From Bacteroidetes bacterium GWE2_42_24 (GTDB lineage Bacteria; Bacteroidota; Bacteroidia; Bacteroidales; TTA-H9): 64,000 bases of DNA. Shown here one piece after another: positions 1 to 8,404 of the stretch. The DNA lies in contig MEOA01000005.1 in NCBI GenBank assembly GCA_001768515.1, forward strand, positions 38,800 through 102,799. The letters run 5' to 3'. Every line of letters begins with the position of its first letter. Within the stretch, counting starts at the first letter, position 1. The notes beneath the pieces were generated by a model. The model searched no databases, was not told the origin of the DNA, and worked only from the letters and a program-made list of their open reading frames with translations. The position numbers were made by a program, and so were the translations under genes.

Positions 1-2
1 AT

Positions 3-1145
3 AATCCCTATTCAGAAGCTTTTGCTTATGTCGATTCTGTAGTGGGGCTGCAATATCCAGTGAATGACACCATATTGGATATAAACACCGCATATACTGA
101 TACTACAAAAGCGATTTCTCTGTCCGGGGAAGCCGTTTCGACACCAATTGACACCATCGCCTTAGAAGCCGACACAACTGTTTCGGTAATTCCACCTTAC
201 GTAGGGCCTGATTTCCATATGTGGCTCTTTACAGAGCAGGACAGCATACAGCGGATAACCTCAAAAGAGCGTACAGAGGCCGATGCTATAAGAATCACCT
301 ACCGCTACCCATTGATAAAACCACGGGTATCTATTCTTAACAGCGATTCAATCGGACGTGTTTTCACCGTATTTAATGCTTTTAGTGACACCATCTACCT
401 CTGGACTCCTGCACCACTATGTGATACGGTTCATATCAATATCACTGATGATAACGGCCGTTGCGATACAATAAAATTGCTATCGAAGAAACATGCTTCA
501 ACAGTTCGCAGGGGACGCGGTGTATCGCAGGGTGAACATCTCCTGATTAAGTCAAATCTTTCGGGCCAAAGATTACCTCACTTCAAAAAGCTCATGTTGC
601 TCTTCAATCAGCCAGTAGCATTGATAGACACGACCAGATGCAGTTTCGTTGCGGGAACAGACACACTGTCACCGGTATTCAGACAGATGGATTCCACCGC
701 CATGAAGTTTGAGTTAGTGTATAAGTTTGAGCAGAATAAGTTGCATAAGTTATTCACAGGAGATTCAACCTTTAAGAGTATTACCGGACTGTATTCCATT
801 AAATCTAGTTTTAACTTCACGACCTCTACTATAGAGGATTTGGGGCTGTTAAGAATCAAATTAACCACCAATAAACCCTCTGTCAATCATATCCTTCAAT
901 GGCTTGATGACAAATCAAGGGTGCTTGTAACACACTCCTTCACCTCGGATACTACTTTTACAATTGCTAATCAGATGCCAGGAAAATACACCTTAAAAGT
1001 TATTCTTGACAACAACAGAAACAATCGTTGGGATACGGGGCAATACATGAAACTTATTCAACCGGAAGCCACCAGGACAAAAGAGCCCGCTATCGAAATC
1101 AGAGCGAACTGGGAACTGGAAGAAGAATGGAATCTGGTATTCTGA
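3..1145 (+). CDS. Ig-like domain surface protein, 3' part (5' end outside window)
   Basis: The reading frame is open from the first bases of the window, so the true start lies to the left and only about 380 C-terminal residues are seen. A GTG at 42 is in frame but is not a convincing start. The visible part is rich in Thr, Ser and Asp and ends with a pattern I know from Bacteroidota Ig-like (Big_5 type) lipoproteins: a beta-strand region with FNQPVALIDTT, then KYTLKVILDNNRNNRWDTG and RANWELEEEW near the C terminus. Such proteins are usually cell-envelope lipoproteins of unknown role; the lipobox would be in the missing N-terminal part. A hairpin follows at 1175-1209. The assignment to this family is by recalled motif only. 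Confidence 0.75.
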   Translation, partial: NPYSEAFAYVDSVVGLQYPVNDTILDINTAYTDTTKAISLSGEAVSTPIDTIALEADTTVSVIPPYVGPDFHMWLFTEQDSIQRITSKERTEADAIRITYRYPLIKPRVSILNSDSIGRVFTVFNAFSDTIYLWTPAPLCDTVHINITDDNGRCDTIKLLSKKHASTVRRGRGVSQGEHLLIKSNLSGQRLPHFKKLMLLFNQPVALIDTTRCSFVAGTDTLSPVFRQMDSTAMKFELVYKFEQNKLHKLFTGDSTFKSITGLYSIKSSFNFTTSTIEDLGLLRIKLTTNKPSVNHILQWLDDKSRVLVTHSFTSDTTFTIANQMPGKYTLKVILDNNRNNRWDTGQYMKLIQPEATRTKEPAIEIRANWELEEEWNLVF

Positions 1146-1174
1146 TCTGACAATCGCTTTGGGAATCAGAAAAA

Positions 1175-1209
1175 AGAGGGGCATCATTTGATAAGAATGA
1201 TACCCCTCT
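1175..1209 (-). terminator. Rho-independent terminator of the ArsR-type gene
   Basis: An inverted repeat AGAGGGG-c-ATCATT / AATGAT-a-CCCCTCT is followed on the minus strand by a run of T residues (complement of 1169-1174). It lies 24 bases past the stop of the ArsR-type gene and may also stop transcripts of the plus-strand gene ending at 1145. Confidence 0.75.
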
Positions 1210-1232
1210 TCAATCTATAAATTAGTTCCTGC

Positions 1233-1532
1233 TTAGTCGTCGTTACAGCGGTTCAAACAATCCAGAATTTGCGAAATAGCTTTATTCCGAAGCATATAAA
1301 ATATTTTTTTCCCTTCACGCTTTGAAGCAAGAATTCCCTTGCTTTTTAGAATATTTAGGTGGTGAGAGGCAGCGGCCTGCTCAATATGCAATCTCTCGTA
1401 GATTTCGGTGACACTCATTTTTGTAGATTCGCTTAACATTTCAATGATAGCGATTCTCATCGGGTGAGCAATGGAACGCATTTTACTTGCTGCGCTCTCG
1501 AGTTTTGCAATGTCAAGTTCAATTTTGGACAT
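1233..1532 (-). CDS. ArsR/SmtB-type winged-helix transcriptional regulator
   Basis: This 99-residue protein is almost entirely a winged helix-turn-helix. Residues 19-33 (SIAHPMRIAIIEML) are the usual ArsR entry helix, residues 40-68 (SVTEIYERL, then QAAASHHLNILKSKGIL) are the DNA-recognition helices, and KREGKKIFYML is the wing. The family represses or activates target genes as a dimer. The classical alpha-3 metal-binding motif ELCVCD is missing; the only cysteines are C92 and C96 at the extreme C terminus, so metal sensing is not shown. It is a single-gene unit with its own -7 element (1549-1556) and terminator. Related Bacteroidota proteins of this kind are often generic regulators without a known ligand. 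Confidence 0.9.
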   Translation of the reverse strand: MSKIELDIAKLESAASKMRSIAHPMRIAIIEMLSESTKMSVTEIYERLHIEQAAASHHLNILKSKGILASKREGKKIFYMLRNKAISQILDCLNRCNDD

Positions 1533-1548
1533 GGTGGTTAGTTTTCTG

Positions 1549-1556
1549 CAAAGATA
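1549..1556 (-). promoter_or_regulatory. Bacteroidota -7 promoter element (TATCTTTG)
   Basis: TATCTTTG on the minus strand matches the TAnnTTTG consensus and ends 16 bases before the ATG of the ArsR-type gene. No good -33 TTTG is seen at 19-20 bases upstream. Confidence 0.55.
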
Positions 1557-1693
1557 ATTAATTTGAATATTGTACGCGGATAAATATATAAATATTACAA
1601 TGAGTTAGAATACGACACGCAAACGTCACTAATACTGCTATTTACTCAGTAAATTTTTTATAAAATCAGTCAAAATCATCTAAACATAAATAA

Positions 1694-3340
1694 TTAGATT
1701 TCTACAAAAAGGGATGTGAATTCGAACTGTTTACTATCAAATAACCCCTTATCACTAATCTTTAATTTTGGGATAACGAGCAATGCCATAAACGACAATG
1801 TCATGAACGGCGCTTTAAGTTCAGCACCCCAGCCACGAGCCAGACGATCCATTAATTCATAGCGACGAGCCACTGTTTGGGCATCAAGTGTAGACATTAA
1901 ACCGGCGATCGGAAGCGGAAGAATAAAGACCTCATTGCCATGGGCTGCAGCAATTCCTCCTTTATTAGCCACAATGGCATTTACAGCAGCACACATGTCG
2001 TCATCATCGGCACCAACAACAATAATATTATGACTATCGTGAGCTACGGTTGAAGCCAGTGCCCCACTTTTGAGACCAAAGCCCCTGATAAATCCAACCG
2101 TAGGACGTGACCGTGCCTTGTAACGATTAATAACTGCAATCTTAAGGATGTCGTTTTCGGTATCAGACACTGCACAACCGTCAACAATTAAAGGATGACC
2201 GATAAAACATTCGGTTGTAATATGCCCGTCGATGGCTTGAATAACCCTGACATGCCTTCCACTGGCAGGGATATTGAAATGTGCCCGATTGACCTCGGTA
2301 GCTTTAAAATGATTCGGGGTTTCTGTATTCATGGCATGGCAAACAGAGTGGCCACCTTCAGCAACTTTAATCCCATTAATATAAGTTTCGAGTACTTTAA
2401 ACTCGGCAAGATTATTGACAACGATAAAATCAGCAGGATCACCGGGTTGAAGCAACCCAGTATCCAAATCATAGTGTTTTACAGGATTGTAAGTACAGGC
2501 GCGTAGAACCTTAAAAATATCAATACCAGCTGAAAGCGCTCTAACTACGAGTTCATTGATGTGCCCTTTTAGCAGATCATCGGGATGCTTATCGTCGCTG
2601 CAAAGCATCACATGAGAAGGATAATCAGCAATAAGTCGCACCAGAGCATCAAAATTTTTGGCGGCACTACCCTCCCGGATGAGAATTGACATACCCGCCC
2701 TTAATTTATCGATAGCCTCCTCCATGGTTTCGCATTCATGATCGGTCGTTATCCCGGCACGACAATAAGCTTCTGCATCGGCACCTCTTAATCCGGGCGC
2801 ATGTCCATCAACAGGCTTTTTGTTTCGACGAGCTGCCTCAAGCTTTCGCATAACCTGTTCATCATGTTGAAGAACACCCGGATAATTCATCATTTCTGAG
2901 AGAAATCTGATCTCTTTTTGCCTTAATAACCGTTCAACATCGGCGGGTGTAACCACGGCACCAGATGTCTCAAACGAGGTAGCCGGAACACACGAGGGAG
3001 CACCAAAATAAAACTTGAATGGAACCCTCTTCCCGTCATCAATCATGTATTGGACACCCTGAACTCCAAGAACATTCGCGATTTCATGCGGATCAGAAAC
3101 ACAGGCCACTGTACCATGAACGGCGGCTACACGGCCGAATTCAGAAGGGGGAAGCATACTGCTTTCGATATGTACATGCGCATCCACAAAACCTGGTAAA
3201 ATATACCTGTTATCAGCAACCGATTTCTCACGAATACGACGGATACGCCCATTATCAACTTCTATATAACCCGAAAATACCCGTTGACGGACAACATCAA
3301 TTATCTGACCCGACAATGTAAATTGTTTCTGAAGATTCAT
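1694..3340 (-). CDS. ade: Adenine deaminase
   Basis: The protein (548 residues) converts adenine to hypoxanthine and ammonia in purine salvage. It has the amidohydrolase metal motif GFVDAHVHIESSM with H55 and H57, followed by the Ade-specific stretches SDPHEIANVLG, FYFGAPSCVPAT, VDGHAPGL and CSDDKHPDDLLKGH, and the C-terminal Ade domain with VAHDSHNI and an HGNEVFILPLPIAGLMS segment. The length is typical of bacterial Ade (about 540-600). I chose the ATG at 3340; an in-frame TTG six bases upstream (3346) is possible. A -7 element lies at 3369-3376. The gene is flanked by unrelated genes; adenosine kinase near 62 kb belongs to the same salvage network. Confidence 0.95.
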   Translation of the reverse strand: MNLQKQFTLSGQIIDVVRQRVFSGYIEVDNGRIRRIREKSVADNRYILPGFVDAHVHIESSMLPPSEFGRVAAVHGTVACVSDPHEIANVLGVQGVQYMIDDGKRVPFKFYFGAPSCVPATSFETSGAVVTPADVERLLRQKEIRFLSEMMNYPGVLQHDEQVMRKLEAARRNKKPVDGHAPGLRGADAEAYCRAGITTDHECETMEEAIDKLRAGMSILIREGSAAKNFDALVRLIADYPSHVMLCSDDKHPDDLLKGHINELVVRALSAGIDIFKVLRACTYNPVKHYDLDTGLLQPGDPADFIVVNNLAEFKVLETYINGIKVAEGGHSVCHAMNTETPNHFKATEVNRAHFNIPASGRHVRVIQAIDGHITTECFIGHPLIVDGCAVSDTENDILKIAVINRYKARSRPTVGFIRGFGLKSGALASTVAHDSHNIIVVGADDDDMCAAVNAIVANKGGIAAAHGNEVFILPLPIAGLMSTLDAQTVARRYELMDRLARGWGAELKAPFMTLSFMALLVIPKLKISDKGLFDSKQFEFTSLFVEI

Positions 3341-3368
3341 AGGCAATAGGTTAGGACAAACAGATCCT

Positions 3369-3376
3369 CAAAATTA
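3369..3376 (-). promoter_or_regulatory. Bacteroidota -7 promoter element (TAATTTTG)
   Basis: TAATTTTG on the minus strand fits TAnnTTTG and ends 28 bases before the ade ATG. No matching -33 element is evident. Confidence 0.45.
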
Positions 3377-3459
3377 ATACTTTTAGCCATTTGTTACACG
3401 CTCAACTAAAAGAACTTCAACCAATAATGCAATTAATAACGAAATAATCGGACTTTTAT

Positions 3460-4533
3460 TTACTTCCCGGCTAAAAATGCCAAAAAATCCTTCTTACTAG
3501 ATTCAAACTCAAAACAATCGGCCAGTAAATAGCATTTATCCCGCTCCACACAATAATCAGTTGCAAATTTTGCTATTTCGACCTTTGATGTATCAGTGTC
3601 AAAAAGTCGCAAAACTTCAAGAATCTGTTTTACTGTAAAACATTTTCCTGATATAAACATCTGTTGAGCCATTGATAAGCGAGCATTGTTGAAGTCCTGT
3701 TTCCCAAGCAGTGTCACCATGTCGGCAAATTCATCATCCTTAACAAAACAGCCTACTATTTTCTGGTTCGATGGAAGAGGATCATAACCGTGAGTCGGAT
3801 ACTGCTTGTCAATATACTGCATAAAGGAATCTCTGGTCCTTTCATAACGAAAAACTTGCGAAGCCATCCTCAGGTTATTCAAATCAAACAAGCGTGGATA
3901 GGAAGCCTTAATAAGATCGAGACGAAGTTCCTCATCGTTTATTGTTAGCGCATATTTCATCACATAAGAAACAGTGAGGCAATTGTTCTTCACAATAGAT
4001 AATGCCAGAGACATCTTGCCGCGATCATTGTTTATGGCAGTAAGCTGATCATAAAGAATCTGAAAGTCTTCCCTGTTCATAACCACTGAGCAATTTTCAG
4101 GTCCGGTATAAGTATGCCAGTCCGGATATATTATACCCTGATTTTGCTGTACCATATTTCCATTGTTGATTCCCTGGACAAAGTCATGTAGTCGCATGAC
4201 TGTTGAGAATTTACCAAAAGTATCGTAAACAGTATAAAACTCATCCGGATCTACAACAGCAGTATAGGCCGCCATCGCAAATTCAAGTTTTGCTCTTTCC
4301 GTTATAAAGGTTTTACATATTTCCTTTACCTGAACTGAAGAAAAACGGTAGACAGCAGCAAGCCGCATCAGTTCATCTTCCCTTGTAACCTCCTCAACCG
4401 ACTGACTGGAAGGCTTCATCAGGTTCTGAAAAGCAGAACCGGGCACCAGTGCTTTTGGCGTTTCGGTTTGACTAAAAACTGGTTGACTAAAAAAAGCAAC
4501 CAGGCAAAAAAACTTTACAAGTCGGATATACAT
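3460..4533 (-). CDS. Secreted protein with three DUF4476-like repeats
   Basis: The 357-residue product starts with a signal peptide (MYIRLVKFFCLVAFFSQPVFSQ, cleavage expected after the last AFFSQPVFS segment). The rest is made of three helical units of about 90 residues that resemble DUF4476. The units recur as the pattern F..... I... (N/K)....RL.A.....N.LTV.QV...L.LF..D..K.E.AK...; the clearest are CLTVSYVMKYALTINDEELRLDLIK in the middle and CFTVKQILEVLRLFDTDTSK near the end. The function of DUF4476 is unknown to me; it is common in secreted Bacteroidota proteins. I chose the ATG at 4533 over an upstream TTG (4545) because it places the signal peptide at the N terminus. The gene is divergent from the amidohydrolase at 4633. 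Confidence 0.75.
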   Translation of the reverse strand: MYIRLVKFFCLVAFFSQPVFSQTETPKALVPGSAFQNLMKPSSQSVEEVTREDELMRLAAVYRFSSVQVKEICKTFITERAKLEFAMAAYTAVVDPDEFYTVYDTFGKFSTVMRLHDFVQGINNGNMVQQNQGIIYPDWHTYTGPENCSVVMNREDFQILYDQLTAINNDRGKMSLALSIVKNNCLTVSYVMKYALTINDEELRLDLIKASYPRLFDLNNLRMASQVFRYERTRDSFMQYIDKQYPTHGYDPLPSNQKIVGCFVKDDEFADMVTLLGKQDFNNARLSMAQQMFISGKCFTVKQILEVLRLFDTDTSKVEIAKFATDYCVERDKCYLLADCFEFESSKKDFLAFLAGK

Positions 4534-4632
4534 AGTAAAAATCAAATTTCAAGGGTGCAAGGTCGGAAAAAATGATCAATACACTACAGTCCGACAATTT
4601 TAATCATCTTTGCTGTCATTTAAATCATATCA

Positions 4633-5811
4633 GTGACTACTATCTCCACCGATTTTTTATTTACCGGAGAAGGAAAACCATTACAGGATGCCTTCATCCG
4701 CTATGACAAGCAGGGTATTATTAAGGATTATGGCATTTGCAAACGAAAAAACGACTCAATCAGGCATTATCCGGGAGCAATCTGTCCGGGGTTTATTGAT
4801 GCACACATTCATACAGAATTATCGCATATCGGAGTTCTCAGAGAGACTGCCGCAGGAATGGCGGGCTTCATAGGAGGACTCGCGAGAGTAAGAGAAAAAA
4901 CAACCAAAGAAGCGCGTGAGAATAGCATCATTTCTACTATTAACTTCTTATATAACCAAGGGGTTAGCGGGGCAGGTGACATCTGCAATGAACCGGTCTC
5001 CTTTTCCCTGAAACACAACAACCAGATCAAGTGGCACCATTTTATTGAATGCTTTGGTACAGATACTGCATCTGCTGATGAGATAGCCAGCAAGGCCGAT
5101 CAATTGCACATTTCTTCTGAAAAAATGGGGTTTCAGTCGTCAATTACACCTCATGCCACTTATTCGCTGAGCAATGCACTCATCCGAACTTTAAATAAGA
5201 AGCTGATAAACACGAATGACCTGCTATCATATCATTTCATGGAAAGCAGGGAAGAGATTGAACTGTTAACATATCGTACCGGAGCATTGGCAGATTTGTT
5301 CAAACACTGGGGTATACTGCCTGATTTTCTGACCGGAGGAATTAAATCTCCATTAGACCAACTGCTAGTAAGCCTTCCGAAATACAACAGGCTTCTGCTT
5401 GTTCATAACACCTTCATCGACAATATAACAGTAAAAATCATCATGGAAACATTTTCAGACCCATGGTTCTGTCTTTGCCCGGTTTCCAATCTTACAATAA
5501 GCGGAGAACTTCCGCCTGTTAATCTGCTACGCTCAAACACAGATAAAATAGTTATTGGTACAGACAGTAGCGCTTCTAATGAACATCTTTCAATGATTGA
5601 AGAGATAAGAACGATACAAAAGGCTTATCCGCAAATTCCAATTCATGAATTGATTACATGGGCAACAAGCAATGGAGCAACTTTCTTTGGCTGGGATCAA
5701 TTGGGAACCATTGCATCTGGAAAATCACCAGGGCTGGTTTGGTTAAATGGATTTATCAACCCCGACGAACCGTTAAGCCAGGCAACTAAAACTACAAGGA
5801 TCATACAATAA
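4633..5811 (+). CDS. Amidohydrolase-superfamily deaminase (substrate unknown)
   Basis: This 392-residue enzyme belongs to the chlorohydrolase/cytosine deaminase-like branch of metal-dependent hydrolases. The metal ligands are visible: H58 and H60 in GFIDAHIHTELSH, a His in TPHATYSLS near residue 176, a His in YHFMESREE near 198, and the catalytic Asp in GTDSSASNEHLSM near 315. This subgroup usually deaminates purine-like or S-adenosylhomocysteine-like compounds; an aminofutalosine deaminase role in menaquinone synthesis is conceivable but not shown. The start is GTG, because an in-frame stop lies nine bases upstream. The gene runs convergently to groEL, with a shared hairpin between them. Confidence 0.8.
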   Translation: MTTISTDFLFTGEGKPLQDAFIRYDKQGIIKDYGICKRKNDSIRHYPGAICPGFIDAHIHTELSHIGVLRETAAGMAGFIGGLARVREKTTKEARENSIISTINFLYNQGVSGAGDICNEPVSFSLKHNNQIKWHHFIECFGTDTASADEIASKADQLHISSEKMGFQSSITPHATYSLSNALIRTLNKKLINTNDLLSYHFMESREEIELLTYRTGALADLFKHWGILPDFLTGGIKSPLDQLLVSLPKYNRLLLVHNTFIDNITVKIIMETFSDPWFCLCPVSNLTISGELPPVNLLRSNTDKIVIGTDSSASNEHLSMIEEIRTIQKAYPQIPIHELITWATSNGATFFGWDQLGTIASGKSPGLVWLNGFINPDEPLSQATKTTRIIQ

Positions 5812-5812
5812 A

Positions 5813-5838
5813 CCGTCGCCACTGTAGAGTGACGACGG
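5813..5838 (-). terminator. Hairpin between the amidohydrolase and groEL ends
   Basis: The inverted repeat CCGTCGcCACT / AGTGaCGACGG lies directly after the plus-strand stop and 27 bases past the groEL stop. On the minus strand it is followed by a short TTTATTG tract, so it is most likely the groESL terminator and may act in both directions. Confidence 0.55.
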
Positions 5839-5865
5839 CCAATAAATTAAGGTATAATTGTACGA

Positions 5866-7509
5866 TTAGTACATATCACCCATTCCACCTGGCATTCCAC
5901 CTGGCATAGCTGGCATGGCGGGTTTGTCTTCTTTATGTTCAACCACTACACATTCGGTTGTGAGCAACATGCCAGCAATGGAAGCAGCATTTTCAAGAGC
6001 TACACGAGCAACCTTTGTAGGATCAATTACGCCTGTTTCAAATAGCATTTCGTAGCTTTCGGTGCGGGCATTAAACCCATAATCACCTTTACCTTCCTTC
6101 ACCTTCTGAATAACCACAGAACCTTCAAGACCTGCGTTCTGGACAATCTGACGAAGAGGCTCTTCTAGTGCGCGACGAATAATGGCAATACCAGTTTTTT
6201 CGTCTTCATTCTCAAATTTTACGTTATCGAGAACGTTGATGGCACGAATAAAGGCAACACCACCACCGGGCAGAATGCCTTCTTCGTTAGCAGCACGGGT
6301 TGCATTCAGAGCATCATCAAAACGATCCTTCTTCTCTTTCATCTCAACCTCACTGGCAGCACCGACATAGATCACGGCAACACCACCTGAAAGCTTAGCA
6401 AGACGTTCCTGAAGCTTTTCCTTATCATAATCGGAGGTTGTAGTAAGAACCTGAGCTTTTATCTGCGAAATGCGAGCGTCAATTCCGGCCTTATCACCAC
6501 GCCCACTAACAATAGTGGTGTTTTCTTTATCGATGGATACCTTTTCTGCACGTCCCAGATATGACAAATCAGCATCTTCAAGTTTATAGCCCTTTTCTTC
6601 ACTGATAACAGTACCGCCAGTAAGTACGGCAATGTCTTCCAGCATCTCTTTACGACGATCACCGAAACCGGGAGCCTTCACGGCTGCCACTTTGAGACCA
6701 CCGCGTAAACGATTAACCACCAAGGTAGCAAGAGCTTCACCGTCAATATCTTCGGCGATAATAATCAGCGCATGACCAGTCTGTACAACTTTTTCGAGAA
6801 CTGGCAAAAAATCCTTCATCACCGAAATCTTCTTGTCGTAAATCAGGATGTAAGGATCCTCGTACACCGTTTCCATCTTTTCGGTGTTGGTAACAAAGTA
6901 AGGGCTTATATAACCCCTGTCGAACTGCATTCCTTCAACAACCTTTACAGTAGTTTCAATACCCTTGGCTTCTTCAATGGTGATTACACCCTCGTTCTTT
7001 ACCTTCTGCATGGCTTCGGCAATAAGTTTACCAATGATCGTATCATTGTTGGCCGAAATGGCAGCAACCTGCTCAAGCTGCTGGTATGAATCGCCAACCT
7101 GACGCGTCTGGTCTTTCAGACTACCAATGACAGCTGTCACAGCCTTATCAATACCGCGCTTCAAATCCATCGGGTTGGCTCCTGCAGTAACATTTTTTAA
7201 TCCCTGAGTATAAATAGCCTGAGCTAAAACAGTAGCAGTGGTTGTACCATCACCCGCAAGGTCGTTGGTCTTTGAAGCTACCTCTTTCACCATCTGGGCA
7301 CCCATGTTCTCTCTTTTATCGGCGAGTTCAATCTCTTTGGCAACAGTTACACCATCTTTTGTAACTACAGGAGCACCAAAAGATTTCTCAATTATAACGT
7401 TACGACCTTTAGGGCCTAATGTAACCTTAACAGCATTGGCTAATGCATCAACACCGCGTTTAAGGGCTTCGCGTGCTTCGTAATTGTAAGTAATGTCTTT
7501 AGCAGCCAT
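5866..7509 (-). CDS. groL: Chaperonin GroEL (Hsp60)
   Basis: The 547-residue protein is the 60-kDa subunit of the cytosolic double-ring chaperonin that folds proteins with ATP and GroES. Signature parts are [18 protein letters not shown] near residue 28, the ATP-site loop [12 protein letters not shown] near 86, the [15 protein letters not shown] segment near 405, and the flexible Gly-Met tail [11 protein letters not shown]. The length is standard. It lies 36 bases downstream of groES and is surely co-transcribed with it. A sigma-54-type element upstream of groES (7871-7886) is discussed separately. I see no CIRCE inverted repeat (TTAGCACTC / GAGTGCTAA) upstream. Confidence 0.98.
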   Translation of the reverse strand: MAAKDITYNYEAREALKRGVDALANAVKVTLGPKGRNVIIEKSFGAPVVTKDGVTVAKEIELADKRENMGAQMVKEVASKTNDLAGDGTTTATVLAQAIYTQGLKNVTAGANPMDLKRGIDKAVTAVIGSLKDQTRQVGDSYQQLEQVAAISANNDTIIGKLIAEAMQKVKNEGVITIEEAKGIETTVKVVEGMQFDRGYISPYFVTNTEKMETVYEDPYILIYDKKISVMKDFLPVLEKVVQTGHALIIIAEDIDGEALATLVVNRLRGGLKVAAVKAPGFGDRRKEMLEDIAVLTGGTVISEEKGYKLEDADLSYLGRAEKVSIDKENTTIVSGRGDKAGIDARISQIKAQVLTTTSDYDKEKLQERLAKLSGGVAVIYVGAASEVEMKEKKDRFDDALNATRAANEEGILPGGGVAFIRAINVLDNVKFENEDEKTGIAIIRRALEEPLRQIVQNAGLEGSVVIQKVKEGKGDYGFNARTESYEMLFETGVIDPTKVARVALENAASIAGMLLTTECVVVEHKEDKPAMPAMPGGMPGGMGDMY

Positions 7510-7545
7510 AATGTTTATTTATTAATTGATTAAATACTTCTAATA

Positions 7546-7824
7546 TTAAATAATCGCAAGAATATCGGATTCACGCATGATCAGGTAATCTTTACCTTCA
7601 ACATTAATCTCAGTACCCGAATATTTACCATAAAGAACAGTATCACCGATTGATACAGTCATGGGTTCATCTTTTTTACCAGGCCCTACGGCCACTACTG
7701 TCCCCTTCTGGGGTTTTTCTTTTGCAGTATCGGGAATAATGATTCCACCAACAGTTTTTGATTCAGCGACAGCTGCCTCTACGAGCACCCGGTCAGCTAG
7801 AGGTTTCACGTTCAGGTTTGCCAT
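7546..7824 (-). CDS. groS: Co-chaperonin GroES (Hsp10)
   Basis: The 92-residue protein forms the seven-subunit lid of the GroEL ring. It has [12 protein letters not shown] at the N terminus, the mobile loop [18 protein letters not shown] that contacts Gro[12 protein letters not shown], and the C-terminal [24 protein letters not shown] chose the ATG at 7824, which gives the standard length. A longer frame from 7887 would add 21 residues unlike any GroES and would run through the candidate promoter. It is the first gene of the groESL operon. Confidence 0.97.
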   Translation of the reverse strand: MANLNVKPLADRVLVEAAVAESKTVGGIIIPDTAKEKPQKGTVVAVGPGKKDEPMTVSIGDTVLYGKYSGTEINVEGKDYLIMRESDILAII

Positions 7825-7870
7825 GATTATAGTATATTTTAATTGAACTTTAAAATTCCGGAGCGAGTCT

Positions 7871-7886
7871 TGCATATTGTGTGCCA
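7871..7886 (-). promoter_or_regulatory. Candidate sigma-54 (-24/-12) promoter of groESL
   Basis: On the minus strand the sequence TGGCACACAATATGCA aligns with the sigma-54 consensus TGGCACG-N4-TTGCA. The invariant GG and GC are both present with the correct ten-base spacing between them, and only two of the consensus positions differ. The -12 GC lies about 48 bases before the groES ATG, giving a leader of about 35 bases. No TAnnTTTG element was seen in the same interval. rpoN and a sigma-54 activator occur elsewhere in the window. This is an inference from one motif. Confidence 0.45.
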
Positions 7887-7995
7887 TCGGAATCTTTATG
7901 TCAGGCTATTTTTTTACATCGAAACAGAAAACACACATTAGTAATTGATTATCAGTAATTATTTTTCCCTTGTTTATTTTTGATAGAGAAAAAAA

Positions 7996-8020
7996 GCCAG
8001 AATGTCTATGACATTCTGGC
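7996..8020 (-). terminator. Rho-independent terminator after secG
   Basis: A perfect 11-bp inverted repeat, GCCAGAATGTC with loop TAT, is followed on the minus strand by seven T residues (complement of 7989-7995). It lies 26 bases past the secG stop and ends the lptE-secG operon before groES. Confidence 0.9.
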
Positions 8021-8045
8021 ATTATTTTATTACGACTGCTGACGA

Positions 8046-8399
8046 TTATTCCGCAGGTGCTTCAGGTGCACCAGATGGTGGTGCCTGATAGTCAACAGCC
8101 TTCTGTTGACCAGCGGCTTCTTGCTGACGACGCAGTTCAGTGTTAGTGTTTGTATTTTCTGAAACCACACCTCTGGGAATAACAAAAATCGAAAAGAGGC
8201 TAAGAATCAACAAAACAGCTGCAAGCGACCAAGTGCTTTTCTCTAGAAAATCGGCTGTTTTACGAACACCCATGATTTGATTTGAACCGGAAAAGTTGGA
8301 AGCGAGTCCACCACCTTTTGAATTTTGAACCAGCACTACAAGCGTCAAAAGTGCACAAGTAATGAGAATCAGAACAGAGACTAGAATGTATCCACCCAT
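8046..8399 (-). CDS. secG: Preprotein translocase subunit SecG
   Basis: The 117-residue inner-membrane protein is the accessory subunit of the SecYEG channel. It has the family layout of two membrane helices (residues about 3-23 and 53-73) joined by a loop with VVLVQNSKGGGLASNF and the GVRKTADFLEKSTW segment. The C-terminal tail of about 35 residues is Ala-, Pro- and Gln-rich, as is common in Bacteroidota SecG. The gene is the last of the lptE operon, five bases after the TPR-like gene, and is followed by a strong terminator. Confidence 0.95.
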   Translation of the reverse strand: MGGYILVSVLILITCALLTLVVLVQNSKGGGLASNFSGSNQIMGVRKTADFLEKSTWSLAAVLLILSLFSIFVIPRGVVSENTNTNTELRRQQEAAGQQKAVDYQAPPSGAPEAPAE

Positions 8400-8404
8400 T
8401 GGAT

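Noticed and set aside
7825..7887. Longer GroES frame with an ATG at 7887
   Set aside because: It adds 21 residues not found in GroES and runs through the candidate promoter. The ATG at 7824 gives the standard 92-residue protein.
7825..8045. CIRCE (HrcA) operator upstream of groESL
   Set aside because: The sequence TTAGCACTC-N9-GAGTGCTAA or a close variant is not present.
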